In this document: one piece after another, positions 13,754 to 19,732 of the stretch
How positions within the stretch are numbered: the stretch's first letter is position 1
Layout: every line of letters starts with the position of its first letter
NCBI GenBank assembly: GCA_023451115.1
Contig: JAEXFV010000094.1
Coordinates: 1 to 19,732, forward strand
Reading direction: 5' to 3'
Length of the DNA stretch: 19,732 bases
DNA from: Bacillota bacterium
Lineage (GTDB): Bacteria; Bacillota; Clostridia; Christensenellales; CAG-138
Program-made: the position numbers and the translations under genes
The notes under the pieces: model-generated
Databases searched by the model: none
The model's input: only the letters and a program-made list of their open reading frames with translations
Told to the model about the DNA's origin: nothing

Positions 13754-15547
13754 TTATTTTTCCAATACCGCTTTGATGCGGCGCACGCCAGCGCTGGAGG
13801 CCTCCTCTTTCTTGATTTTGAACACGCCCAGTTCCCCGGTGCGGGAGGCGTGAGGGCCGCCGCAGATTTCCTTTGAGAATTCTCCCATGGAATACACCTT
13901 CACCTTGGAACCGTAGCGGTCATCAAACACGCCTACCGCTCCCTGGGCTTTCGCCTGATCCACCGTCATTTCCTCACAAACCACCGGCACATCTGCTGCA
14001 ATGGCCTGGTTCACCAGCTCTTCCACCTGATCCAGCTCCTCCCTGGTTACCTTGCGGGGGAAGTTAAAATCAAACCGGAGGCGCTCAGCGGTGATGTTGG
14101 AGCCTTTTTGCTGAATCCCATCGTCCTGCAGCACCCGCTTGAGCGCCGCATTGAGCAGGTGGGTAGCAGTGTGCAAAGCGGCTGTGGCCTCGGTGTTATC
14201 CGCCAAACCGCCCTTAAAGCGCTGCTCCGCTCCAGCCTGGGACTTTTTCTGGTGGGCCTGGAACGCCTCGTGATACCCCGCTACGTCTACCAGCAAGCCC
14301 TTTTCCCGGGCCAGTTCTTCCGTAAACTCGATGGGGAAACCAAAGGTATCATACAGGCGGAAGGCGGAAGGCCCGTCGATGCGCTGCCCTTCCAAGTTGG
14401 CGGCCAGCCGCTCAAACTCCTTTATGCCCTTTTTGAGGGTGCGGGCAAAGCGCGCCTCTTCTTTATCCAATTCGGACAAGATCTTATCCTGATGCTCTGC
14501 AAGCTCTGTGTAAAATACCCCATACTGGTCGATGACAGCCTGGGCAACCTGATTTAGCCCGCCTTCCGGCATCTCCAACTGCATGGAGAAACGGATGGCC
14601 CGGCGAATCAGGCGGCGCAGGATATATCCCTGATCCACGTTGCTGGGGGTGACCCCTTTGGGATCCCCCAACATAAAGGTAGCGCAGCGGATATGGTCCG
14701 CCACAATGCGGAACGCCCGGGTGATTTCAGCGCTGTCCCGATATTGCTTGCCGGACAAACGGCTGATGGTGGCCAAAATACCGGTGAAGGCGTCGGTATC
14801 ATACACGCTCTCTACCCCTTGCAGGGTAGCCACGGTGCGGTCCAGGCCCATGCCGGTGTCCACATTCTTTTGGGCCAGGGGCTCAAAATTACCTTCCGCC
14901 GTTTTATTATATTCCATGAACACATCGTTCCAGATTTCCAGATACTTGCCGCAATCGCACGCGGGAGAACAATCCGGCCCACAGGCAGGCTTGCCCGTGT
15001 CGTAAAACATTTCCGTGTCCGGGCCGCAGGGGCCGGTGATTCCGGCAGGACCCCACCAGTTGTTCTTTTTCGGCAGATAGAAAATATGGGAAGGGTCTAC
15101 CCCCAGCTCCACCCAACGGTCATGGGAAACCGTATCCCGCGGGGCATGCTCATCCCCTTCAAAGCAGGTAAAATACAGCTTGTCCTTTGGGATGCCCAGC
15201 CATTTTTCATCCGTTAAAAACTCCCAGCTGTAGGCGATGGCTTCATTCTTAAAATAATCCCCCAAAGACCAGTTGCCCAACATCTCAAAAAAAGTGCAGT
15301 GGGACGTATCCCCTACTTCATCGATATCCCCGGTGCGCACACATTTCTGCACATCGGTAAGCCGGGTTCCTTCAGGATGCTTTTCACCCATCAAATAAGG
15401 CACCAACGGATGCATGCCGGCGGTGGTGAACAGCACGGTAGGATCGTTTTCCGGAATGAGGGACGCGCTGGGGATCACCGCATGGCCCTTACTTTTGAAA
15501 AAATCCAGGTACAGCTGGCGAAGCTCTTTGGAATTCAGATTGCGCAT
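13754..15547 (-). CDS. alaS: Alanyl-tRNA synthetase, short form without C-Ala domain
   Basis: This 597-aa protein has the class II catalytic domain (about 1-240; FFKSKGHAVIPSASL, LFTTAGM, NWSLGDYF, GMGLDRT), the tRNA-recognition domain (about 245-440) and the editing domain (about 455-597; HTATH at 459-463, CGGPH at 562-566, the four metal ligands). It ends right after GVRRIKAVLEK, where full-length AlaRS (about 870 aa) continues into a coiled coil and the C-Ala domain. A cysteine-rich insert, CGPDCSPACDCGKYLEIW (189-199), may bind zinc. This shape looks like a short AlaRS type seen in Clostridia, not a frameshift: a terminator follows closely. It charges tRNA(Ala) and can deacylate Ser/Gly-tRNA(Ala). 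AGGAG precedes the start. Whether a second, full-length alaS exists is unknown. Confidence 0.9.
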   Translation of the reverse strand: MRNLNSKELRQLYLDFFKSKGHAVIPSASLIPENDPTVLFTTAGMHPLVPYLMGEKHPEGTRLTDVQKCVRTGDIDEVGDTSHCTFFEMLGNWSLGDYFKNEAIAYSWEFLTDEKWLGIPKDKLYFTCFEGDEHAPRDTVSHDRWVELGVDPSHIFYLPKKNNWWGPAGITGPCGPDTEMFYDTGKPACGPDCSPACDCGKYLEIWNDVFMEYNKTAEGNFEPLAQKNVDTGMGLDRTVATLQGVESVYDTDAFTGILATISRLSGKQYRDSAEITRAFRIVADHIRCATFMLGDPKGVTPSNVDQGYILRRLIRRAIRFSMQLEMPEGGLNQVAQAVIDQYGVFYTELAEHQDKILSELDKEEARFARTLKKGIKEFERLAANLEGQRIDGPSAFRLYDTFGFPIEFTEELAREKGLLVDVAGYHEAFQAHQKKSQAGAEQRFKGGLADNTEATAALHTATHLLNAALKRVLQDDGIQQKGSNITAERLRFDFNFPRKVTREELDQVEELVNQAIAADVPVVCEEMTVDQAKAQGAVGVFDDRYGSKVKVYSMGEFSKEICGGPHASRTGELGVFKIKKEEASSAGVRRIKAVLEK

Positions 15548-15563
15548 TGGTATCGTCTCCTTC

Positions 15564-15587
15564 CCCGGAAACCTGTAACATTCCGGG
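15564..15587 (-). promoter_or_regulatory. Hairpin next to the alaS ribosome binding site
   Basis: CCCGGAA (15564-15570) and TTCCGGG (15581-15587) form a perfect 7-bp stem with a 10-base loop. In the alaS mRNA its 3' arm ends two bases before AGGAG (complement of 15557-15561), so folding or unfolding could change ribosome access. Confidence 0.45.
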
Positions 15588-15602
15588 ATTTGATTTTATG
15601 CT

Positions 15603-15656
15603 ATACCTTTGGTTGGCAAGTGCGGACATGGTCCCACCCCGATCAACGAAAGGTAT
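15603..15656 (-). ncRNA. Structured 5' leader element of alaS (unassigned)
   Basis: In the alaS mRNA the arms ATACCTTT and AAAGGTAT (complement of 15649-15656 and 15603-15610) pair over 8 bp. After one C-C mismatch GUUG/CAAC (15644-15647 and 15612-15615) continues the stem. Inside, beyond an internal loop, GUG-GGAC and GUCC-CAC pair around CAU with one bulged G. The 54-base element lies between promoter and start codon. It contains GGGGTGGGACC, which resembles part of a T-box sequence, but no matching antiterminator or terminator was found. It may be a cis-regulatory RNA or a protein-binding site; no known riboswitch class was recognised. Confidence 0.45.
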
Positions 15657-15721
15657 CAAAAGCGTTTGACTTTGAGCACCCGAACGCGCCGGCAATTACC
15701 TGCGCATCCGCTATCCTTCAA

Positions 15722-15751
15722 ATTATAGCCTGCAGGCGGGGCCAGTGTCAA
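15722..15751 (-). promoter_or_regulatory. Consensus promoter of alaS
   Basis: On the minus strand a perfect TTGACA (complement of 15746-15751) and a perfect TATAAT (complement of 15722-15727) are 18 bases apart. Transcription would start near 15715, giving a leader of about 165 bases that contains the two hairpins listed. Confidence 0.9.
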
Positions 15752-15828
15752 TGCGCAGCGCAGGCAAACCGGCGCAAAATCCTCACCAAGAAAAAATAAA
15801 ATTATAAGAAAATAGTTGGGGATTTTCA

Positions 15829-15837
15829 TGATATACT
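15829..15837 (+). promoter_or_regulatory. Extended -10 promoter of the phage head operon
   Basis: TGATATACT at 15829-15837 fits TGn plus a -10 hexamer TATACT. No good -35 is seen. The LexA-type box begins 9 bases after the -10, over the expected transcription start. Confidence 0.55.
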
Positions 15838-15845
15838 CCAATAGT

Positions 15846-15859
15846 CGAACAAATGTTCT
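15846..15859. promoter_or_regulatory. LexA (DinR-type) SOS box upstream of the portal gene
   Basis: CGAACAAATGTTCT matches the Gram-positive LexA consensus CGAACRNRYGTTYG at 13 of 14 positions; only the last base differs. It contains the inverted repeat GAACA-AA-TGTTC and lies just downstream of the extended -10. LexA bound here would block the phage promoter until DNA damage. The match is seen directly; binding is inferred. Confidence 0.75.
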
Positions 15860-15880
15860 TCACTGTTTTTCCTCTTCTGA

Positions 15881-15917
15881 CAGCGCTCAGGCCAATGGCC
15901 GGGCGCTGTTGCTTTTT
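15881..15917 (+). terminator. Terminator-like hairpin between the SOS promoter and the portal gene
   Basis: CAGCGCT (15881-15887) pairs with GGCGCTG (15902-15908) with one G-U. Inside, GGCC (15890-15893) pairs with GGCC (15897-15900) around AAT. TTGCTTTTT follows (15909-15917). It would end transcripts started at the SOS promoter unless antitermination occurs. Confidence 0.65.
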
Positions 15918-15966
15918 CCGGAAACAGCGGTGAAGCATGGGCAACGACGGAAAGGAGAGGAATGTC

Positions 15967-17676
15967 ATGAACAAAGAAGAGGAGCGGCAGAGCCTGCTCC
16001 AGCAGGCATACGGGCTGTTTGAGGAATTCCGCGGGGCTTACGCAGGGGAATGGCAGCGGCTTGACCATGCAGAGCGGATGTACCGGGGCGAGCACTGGCA
16101 CAACGTGCCAAAGGGCGATCCCAACGAGCCCCGGCCCGTTACCCCCGTACTCCAGAGTACAGTGGAAAACGTATCCGCAGACCTGATGGACCTGTTTCCC
16201 GAGGCAGTGATTACGCCGGAAAATCCGGAAGACGACCTGCCCGCCCAGGTGCTGGAGGCGCTGATCAAGCAAAACCATGACGCCACCAGCTATAACCGGG
16301 AATACCGCAAGCTGGTGCATGACCTGTTGGTAGGTGGTTACATGGTGCAGGAAGTGGGTTACGACCCGGGACTGAACAACGGCCTGGGCGGGGCGTTTAT
16401 CCGTCAGGTGGACACCAGAGGCGTGTTGTTTGACCCCTTGTGCACGGATATCCAGCTGGGGAGGGGCGTGTTTAAATTTGCAGCCCGCACCAGGGAATGG
16501 CTGGCAGAGCACTTTCCAGGCAAAACGGATTTCATGCATGCCGACGCCTACACCATGCTGGAGGTGATGGAGGACGACGTGCTCACTGCAGACCACAGCA
16601 AGTGCGTGCTGCTGCTGGAATACTGGTGGCGGGAATACGACCGGGAGGCTGGACGTTACCGGGTGCATATGGCACAGCTGGCGGGGGGAGAGCTGCTCAG
16701 CGACAGCAGGGAGCAAAAACCAGAGGGATATTTTTCCCACGGGCAATATCCTTTTGTGGTAACGCCCCTGTTTCCCCGCAAAGGCAGCGCCCTGGGGCTG
16801 GGCCTGGTGGATATGTTTGAAACCCAGCAGCGTTATGCGGACAAGCTGGACCAGATCGTGTTAAAAAACGCCCTGATGGCCTCTCATAACAAACTGTTGG
16901 TAACGGAAGCATCAGGGTTTGACCTGGAGGATTTGCGGGACTGGTCCAAGGACGTACACCGGGGGGAAAGCCTGGGGGGTGTGACCTGGTTTTCCACGCC
17001 GCCGCTGCCTGCGTACCTGATGAACTATATCGCCTCCATCCGCGCCTCCATCAAGGAAGAAAGCGGCGCCAACGATTTCTCCCGGGGGGCTACCATGGGA
17101 GGCGTAACCGCAGCCAGCGCCATTTCCGCGCTGCAGGAGATGAGCTCCAAACGGGCGCGCATGGCGGCGCGGCAGATGCACGAGGCCTACAAGGACGCCG
17201 TCCGCATGGAAATTGAGGTGGAGCGGGAGTTTAATTTTTTCCCCCGCCGGGTGACCCTAACCCGAAACGGAGAGAAGGAAACCCATATATTTGACAACCG
17301 GCTTTTTTCCCACAAAGGGAAAAAGGGGGAAGCGTTACCGGTGGAATTTTTTATCTCCATTAAAGTACAAAAAGAAAACCGCTGGAGCGTGCTGGCCCAA
17401 AATGAGCTGGTGCTGCAGATGCTGCAGCTACAGGCGATTACCCCGGTACAGGCGGTGGAACTGATGCACTTTGACGGCAAAGAAATGGTTTTGCAGCGTA
17501 TGGCGCAAAAGGAGGAGCAGGCACAGCGGGCGGAAAAACAACAGGCGGGCCAAACCCAAGGAGATGGCGGCAACGGAACCCTATTCATCCCCATGCAGAA
17601 AAAGGCGGAGGCCCCATCGACGCAAAAGCGGCAGGGCCTGCTGCAACGGCTGCGTTCCCGCACAGGCCGGCAGTAA
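15967..17676 (+). CDS. Phage portal protein
   Basis: This 569-aa protein is a podovirus-like portal of the kind found with N4-gp56 capsids. The body has the usual portal layout: helical start (about 1-45; EWQRLDHAERMYRGEHW), VLQSTVENVSADLMDLFPEA (about 61-80), a central region with KLVHDLLVGGYMVQEVGYD (about 115-133), a stem and wing part, and the crown-like helical region with SGANDFSRGATMGGVTAASAISALQEMSSKRARM (about 366-399), which is the best family signature. The tail from about 515 is glutamine- and lysine-rich. Twelve copies normally form the DNA entry channel at one capsid vertex and dock the terminase. The start ATG has AGGAGAGG 6 bases upstream. It is the first gene after a LexA-box promoter; no terminase gene precedes it. 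Confidence 0.85.
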   Translation: MNKEEERQSLLQQAYGLFEEFRGAYAGEWQRLDHAERMYRGEHWHNVPKGDPNEPRPVTPVLQSTVENVSADLMDLFPEAVITPENPEDDLPAQVLEALIKQNHDATSYNREYRKLVHDLLVGGYMVQEVGYDPGLNNGLGGAFIRQVDTRGVLFDPLCTDIQLGRGVFKFAARTREWLAEHFPGKTDFMHADAYTMLEVMEDDVLTADHSKCVLLLEYWWREYDREAGRYRVHMAQLAGGELLSDSREQKPEGYFSHGQYPFVVTPLFPRKGSALGLGLVDMFETQQRYADKLDQIVLKNALMASHNKLLVTEASGFDLEDLRDWSKDVHRGESLGGVTWFSTPPLPAYLMNYIASIRASIKEESGANDFSRGATMGGVTAASAISALQEMSSKRARMAARQMHEAYKDAVRMEIEVEREFNFFPRRVTLTRNGEKETHIFDNRLFSHKGKKGEALPVEFFISIKVQKENRWSVLAQNELVLQMLQLQAITPVQAVELMHFDGKEMVLQRMAQKEEQAQRAEKQQAGQTQGDGGNGTLFIPMQKKAEAPSTQKRQGLLQRLRSRTGRQ

Positions 17677-17825
17677 ACAAGGCTTCACGCAAAACAGCGA
17701 CCCTTTTGAAACCTGCTTTGCCCACCTCAAACGGGGGGCAGAGCTAACGCGATGGCACTGTGCTTTTATGAAATTCCCAGAGCTCCGGAATTTGGAAGAG
17801 ACGAAAAAAAGGAGGATTTGTACAA

Positions 17826-18443
17826 ATGCAAAAACAAACCCGATTACCTGCGGCTGCCTTTGAGTTTGAAGGCATGCCGCAACAGCCGGCACCCATCCAG
17901 GGGTACCCTATGCTTCCTTATCAGGGTGTAAGCGAAAGCGGCCCCCTACAGCCTGGCTCAGCTGCCGTAGCAGGCGCGCCTATGCCTGGAGCCGCCATAG
18001 CCGGGCAAGAAAACCGGCTACAGCAGCTATCCCCTTTGCGGGGTCTGCCCACTCCCCGGGAGCCGCACCCCCAAATGCTGCAAGCAGCCAAACAGATTCG
18101 GCAGGAACTGACCAGGCTGTGGCAGGAAGGCTATTTGCCCCCTAACTTTGACCCGCAAGCGGCGCTGCAGGACCCAACGTTTTTACAGCTTACCGTACAG
18201 ATGCCGGTGTATGCCGCTGCGCGCGTGTATGCTGCAGAGCAAAGGGCAGCCCAGGCGGAAGAGACGGCCATCCGGGAACTCAGCAGCCGGCTCAGATCCC
18301 GGGAGGCATTGCCCCGCCAGGCTCGGGCGGATGCAGGGGCATCTCCCCACAAAAGCTACCTGCATATGACCACTGAGGAATTCAACCGCGCGGAACAGGA
18401 AATGCGCAAGCGTGCCCGCAACGGGGAAAACGTAGCGCTATAG
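17826..18443 (+). CDS. Probable capsid scaffolding-like phage protein
   Basis: This 205-aa protein has no recognised enzymatic motif. The first 85 residues are rich in proline, glutamine, alanine and glycine and probably disordered. The rest is strongly helical and charged (about 90-200; AAKQIRQELTRLWQEGYL, AARVYAAEQRAAQAEETAIRELSSRLRSREA), ending in TTEEFNRAEQEMRKRARNGENVAL. A disordered part plus a helical charged C-terminus, encoded between the portal and major capsid genes, is the usual profile and place of a scaffolding protein, which would guide capsid assembly. The assignment rests on position and composition, not on sequence identity. AAAGGAGG lies 9 bases before the ATG. A 149-bp gap separates it from the portal gene. 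Confidence 0.7.
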   Translation: MQKQTRLPAAAFEFEGMPQQPAPIQGYPMLPYQGVSESGPLQPGSAAVAGAPMPGAAIAGQENRLQQLSPLRGLPTPREPHPQMLQAAKQIRQELTRLWQEGYLPPNFDPQAALQDPTFLQLTVQMPVYAAARVYAAEQRAAQAEETAIRELSSRLRSREALPRQARADAGASPHKSYLHMTTEEFNRAEQEMRKRARNGENVAL

Positions 18444-18446
18444 CCC

Positions 18447-18466
18447 CAGCGCCTTAATAGGCGCTG
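18447..18466 (+). repeat. Hairpin between scaffold-like and capsid genes
   Basis: CAGCGCC (18447-18453) and GGCGCTG (18460-18466) form a perfect 7-bp stem with loop TTAATA. AAAAAGC follows rather than a U tract, so it is not a terminator on this strand. It may protect or process the mRNA to give more capsid message. Its stem nearly repeats the outer stem of the hairpin at 15881-15908. Confidence 0.5.
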
Positions 18467-18554
18467 AAAAAGCAGGGGAAAAGGGCCGGGCTCAGGCCTG
18501 GATGGAAACCCATGTTGAAATGAAACCGCATTACCAAAGAAAAGGAGAACGGAT

Positions 18555-19732
18555 ATGGCAAACTATAACACCCAAACCACGATCAACACCGGCGCACAGG
18601 CCGGTAGCGGCAACCAGACCTATTTAAACAAACCCTACTATGACAAAAAGATGTTGGAAACGGCTAAAACCCGATTGGTGCACGCCAGCTTCGGCCAGAA
18701 ACGCAACATCCCACTGCACAACGGCAGGCGGGTAGAGTTCCGCCGTTGGGACCTGTTTGACCCCAGCCACGCAATCGCACCCCTAACCGAGGGCGTAACC
18801 CCGGACGGCCAGAGCCTGAGCCAAACCAGAGTGGAGGCTGAGGTGGAACAATACGGCGCTTACGTAGAGGTATCCGACATGCTGGATGCCAGCGCCTACG
18901 ACGAGGTCATGAGCGATACTGCGGGACTGTTGGGCGAGCAGATGGGCACCGTGGTGGAATGGGTCACCCGGGATGCAATGAATGCTGGCAACAACGTGCA
19001 GCGTGCCGGGAACAAAACTACCCGCCTGGCGCTTACCGCCAGCGACAAGCTCACGGTGGACGAAATCCGAAAGGCGGTGCGCACGCTAAAGAGAGCCAAA
19101 GCCCGCATGTTTACCCAGAGCGAAAGCGGCGTGCGCAAGCCCCACTTCATCTGCATCTGCTCTCCAGAGGCTACCTATGACCTGCAAAATGACACCATGT
19201 GGCAAGACGTAAGCAAGTACGCCAACGCCGAACAGATTTACACCGGTGAAATCGGCAGGCTCTTCGGGGTTGTTTTCGTGGAGAGCACGGAAGCCAAAAT
19301 ATTTAAACCCAGCGTGGTAAACGGGGTAAACGCGGCTACCACCTCCTCCACTTCCTTTGTACTGAAAAACGACCCTACCCCAGACGAGGCCGCCTATCTT
19401 TCCAAAGGGGGGAACAAACTCTATATTGACGGCAGCGAGTATACCCTGGCCAGCACCGGTTCGTACACTGCCGCTACCAAGACGGTAACCCTTTCCGCTG
19501 CAGCCAGCCTGAGCAAAGACGCGGTGGTGTGCTCTGCCGATGCAGGGGCGATCGACAGCACCACCAAGGTGGCAATCCCCATCCACTCCACTCTGGTGTT
19601 CGGCGCAGACGCTTATGGCGTAATCGATATGGAAGGCAAGGGGACGCTCCGTTCCATCATCAAACCCGCAGGCAGCGCAGGCGCCTCCGACCCCTTAGAA
19701 CAGCGGGCTACCGTAGGCGTTAAGGTGATGGC
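18555..19732 (+). CDS. N4-gp56-family major capsid protein (partial, runs off window)
   Basis: About 392 residues are visible and the frame is still open at the window end. It starts at ATG 18555 behind AAAGGAGAACGG. Marks of the N4-gp56 major capsid family are NGRRVEFRRWDLFD, the conserved PLTEGVTPDGQSLSQ, EQYGAYVEVSDMLD (about 98-111), and the long helix with GEQMGTVVEWVTRDAMNAGNN. HFICICSPEATYDL and IGRLFGVVFVEST are conserved core strands. Residues about 264-335 (LYIDGSEYTLASTGSYTAATKTVTLS) look like an inserted beta-rich domain before the core resumes at IPIHSTLVFGADAYGVID. It forms the capsid shell. It is the third gene of the head operon, after portal and scaffold-like genes. Confidence 0.9.
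   Translation, partial: MANYNTQTTINTGAQAGSGNQTYLNKPYYDKKMLETAKTRLVHASFGQKRNIPLHNGRRVEFRRWDLFDPSHAIAPLTEGVTPDGQSLSQTRVEAEVEQYGAYVEVSDMLDASAYDEVMSDTAGLLGEQMGTVVEWVTRDAMNAGNNVQRAGNKTTRLALTASDKLTVDEIRKAVRTLKRAKARMFTQSESGVRKPHFICICSPEATYDLQNDTMWQDVSKYANAEQIYTGEIGRLFGVVFVESTEAKIFKPSVVNGVNAATTSSTSFVLKNDPTPDEAAYLSKGGNKLYIDGSEYTLASTGSYTAATKTVTLSAAASLSKDAVVCSADAGAIDSTTKVAIPIHSTLVFGADAYGVIDMEGKGTLRSIIKPAGSAGASDPLEQRATVGVKVM

Noticed and set aside
15615..15650. Canonical T-box riboswitch for alaS
   Set aside because: Only GGGGTGGGACC resembles the T-box. There is no complementary CCC arm downstream, no terminator with U tract, the leader is short, and the sequence folds better as a different hairpin.
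15826..16746. 306-codon open frame on the minus strand opposite the portal gene
   Set aside because: It lies antisense to a clear portal protein, covers the phage promoter and LexA box, has a histidine- and proline-rich translation typical of a shadow frame, and no convincing ribosome binding site.
1..19732. CRISPR arrays, tRNA or rRNA genes, insertion sequences
   Set aside because: Nothing with regularly spaced repeats, cloverleaf-like sequence, rRNA segments or a transposase with terminal repeats was found by reading both strands.

Overview
The window looks like chromosome from an anaerobic, Clostridia-type Firmicute (Bacillota) of moderate-to-high GC. The evidence is strong AGGAGG-type ribosome binding sites, a CarD-family regulator, a clostridial-type Crp/Fnr regulator beside a ferredoxin/thioredoxin operon, a WalJ-RlmH neighbourhood, a short AlaRS without a C-Ala domain, and a near-consensus Gram-positive LexA box. 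No rRNA, tRNA, CRISPR array or insertion sequence was found. The genus cannot be fixed from the sequence.

Layout. 1-131 is the 3' end of a probable flavin-reductase-like gene. It is followed by a promoter, a strong leader terminator and a CarD-type regulator (310-843). Convergent to it is a minus-strand pair, uridine kinase then AI-2E-family permease (2729-894). From a divergent promoter region runs a plus-strand operon: DUF695-RraB fusion, YbaK deacylase and OFA-type MFS carrier (3004-5511), closed by a clear terminator. Next is a compact redox operon: two-cluster ferredoxin, NapH-like membrane Fe-S protein and thioredoxin (5743-7000). Facing it is a minus-strand series that starts at about 10.8 kb: WalJ-like metallo-hydrolase, CPBP protease, RlmH, ProX/YbaK-like deacylase and Crp/Fnr regulator (10719-7042).

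The second half is more accessory. It holds an unrecognised 336-aa protein (10915-11925), then a 504-aa DUF4157 protein with two separate HExxH motifs (12108-13622), which resembles an effector or polymorphic toxin. A short AlaRS follows on the minus strand (15547-13754) behind a consensus promoter and a structured leader. The last 4 kb is a phage head module: portal, scaffold-like protein and N4-gp56-type major capsid protein, the last running off the window. The portal gene sits directly behind a LexA-box promoter and a terminator, with no terminase, integrase or repressor between it and alaS.

The most interesting points are the apparently SOS-controlled capsid module without an upstream terminase (prophage remnant, split prophage or gene-transfer-agent-like element), the double-zincin DUF4157 protein, the structured alaS leader, and the promoter-plus-terminator leader in front of the CarD gene.
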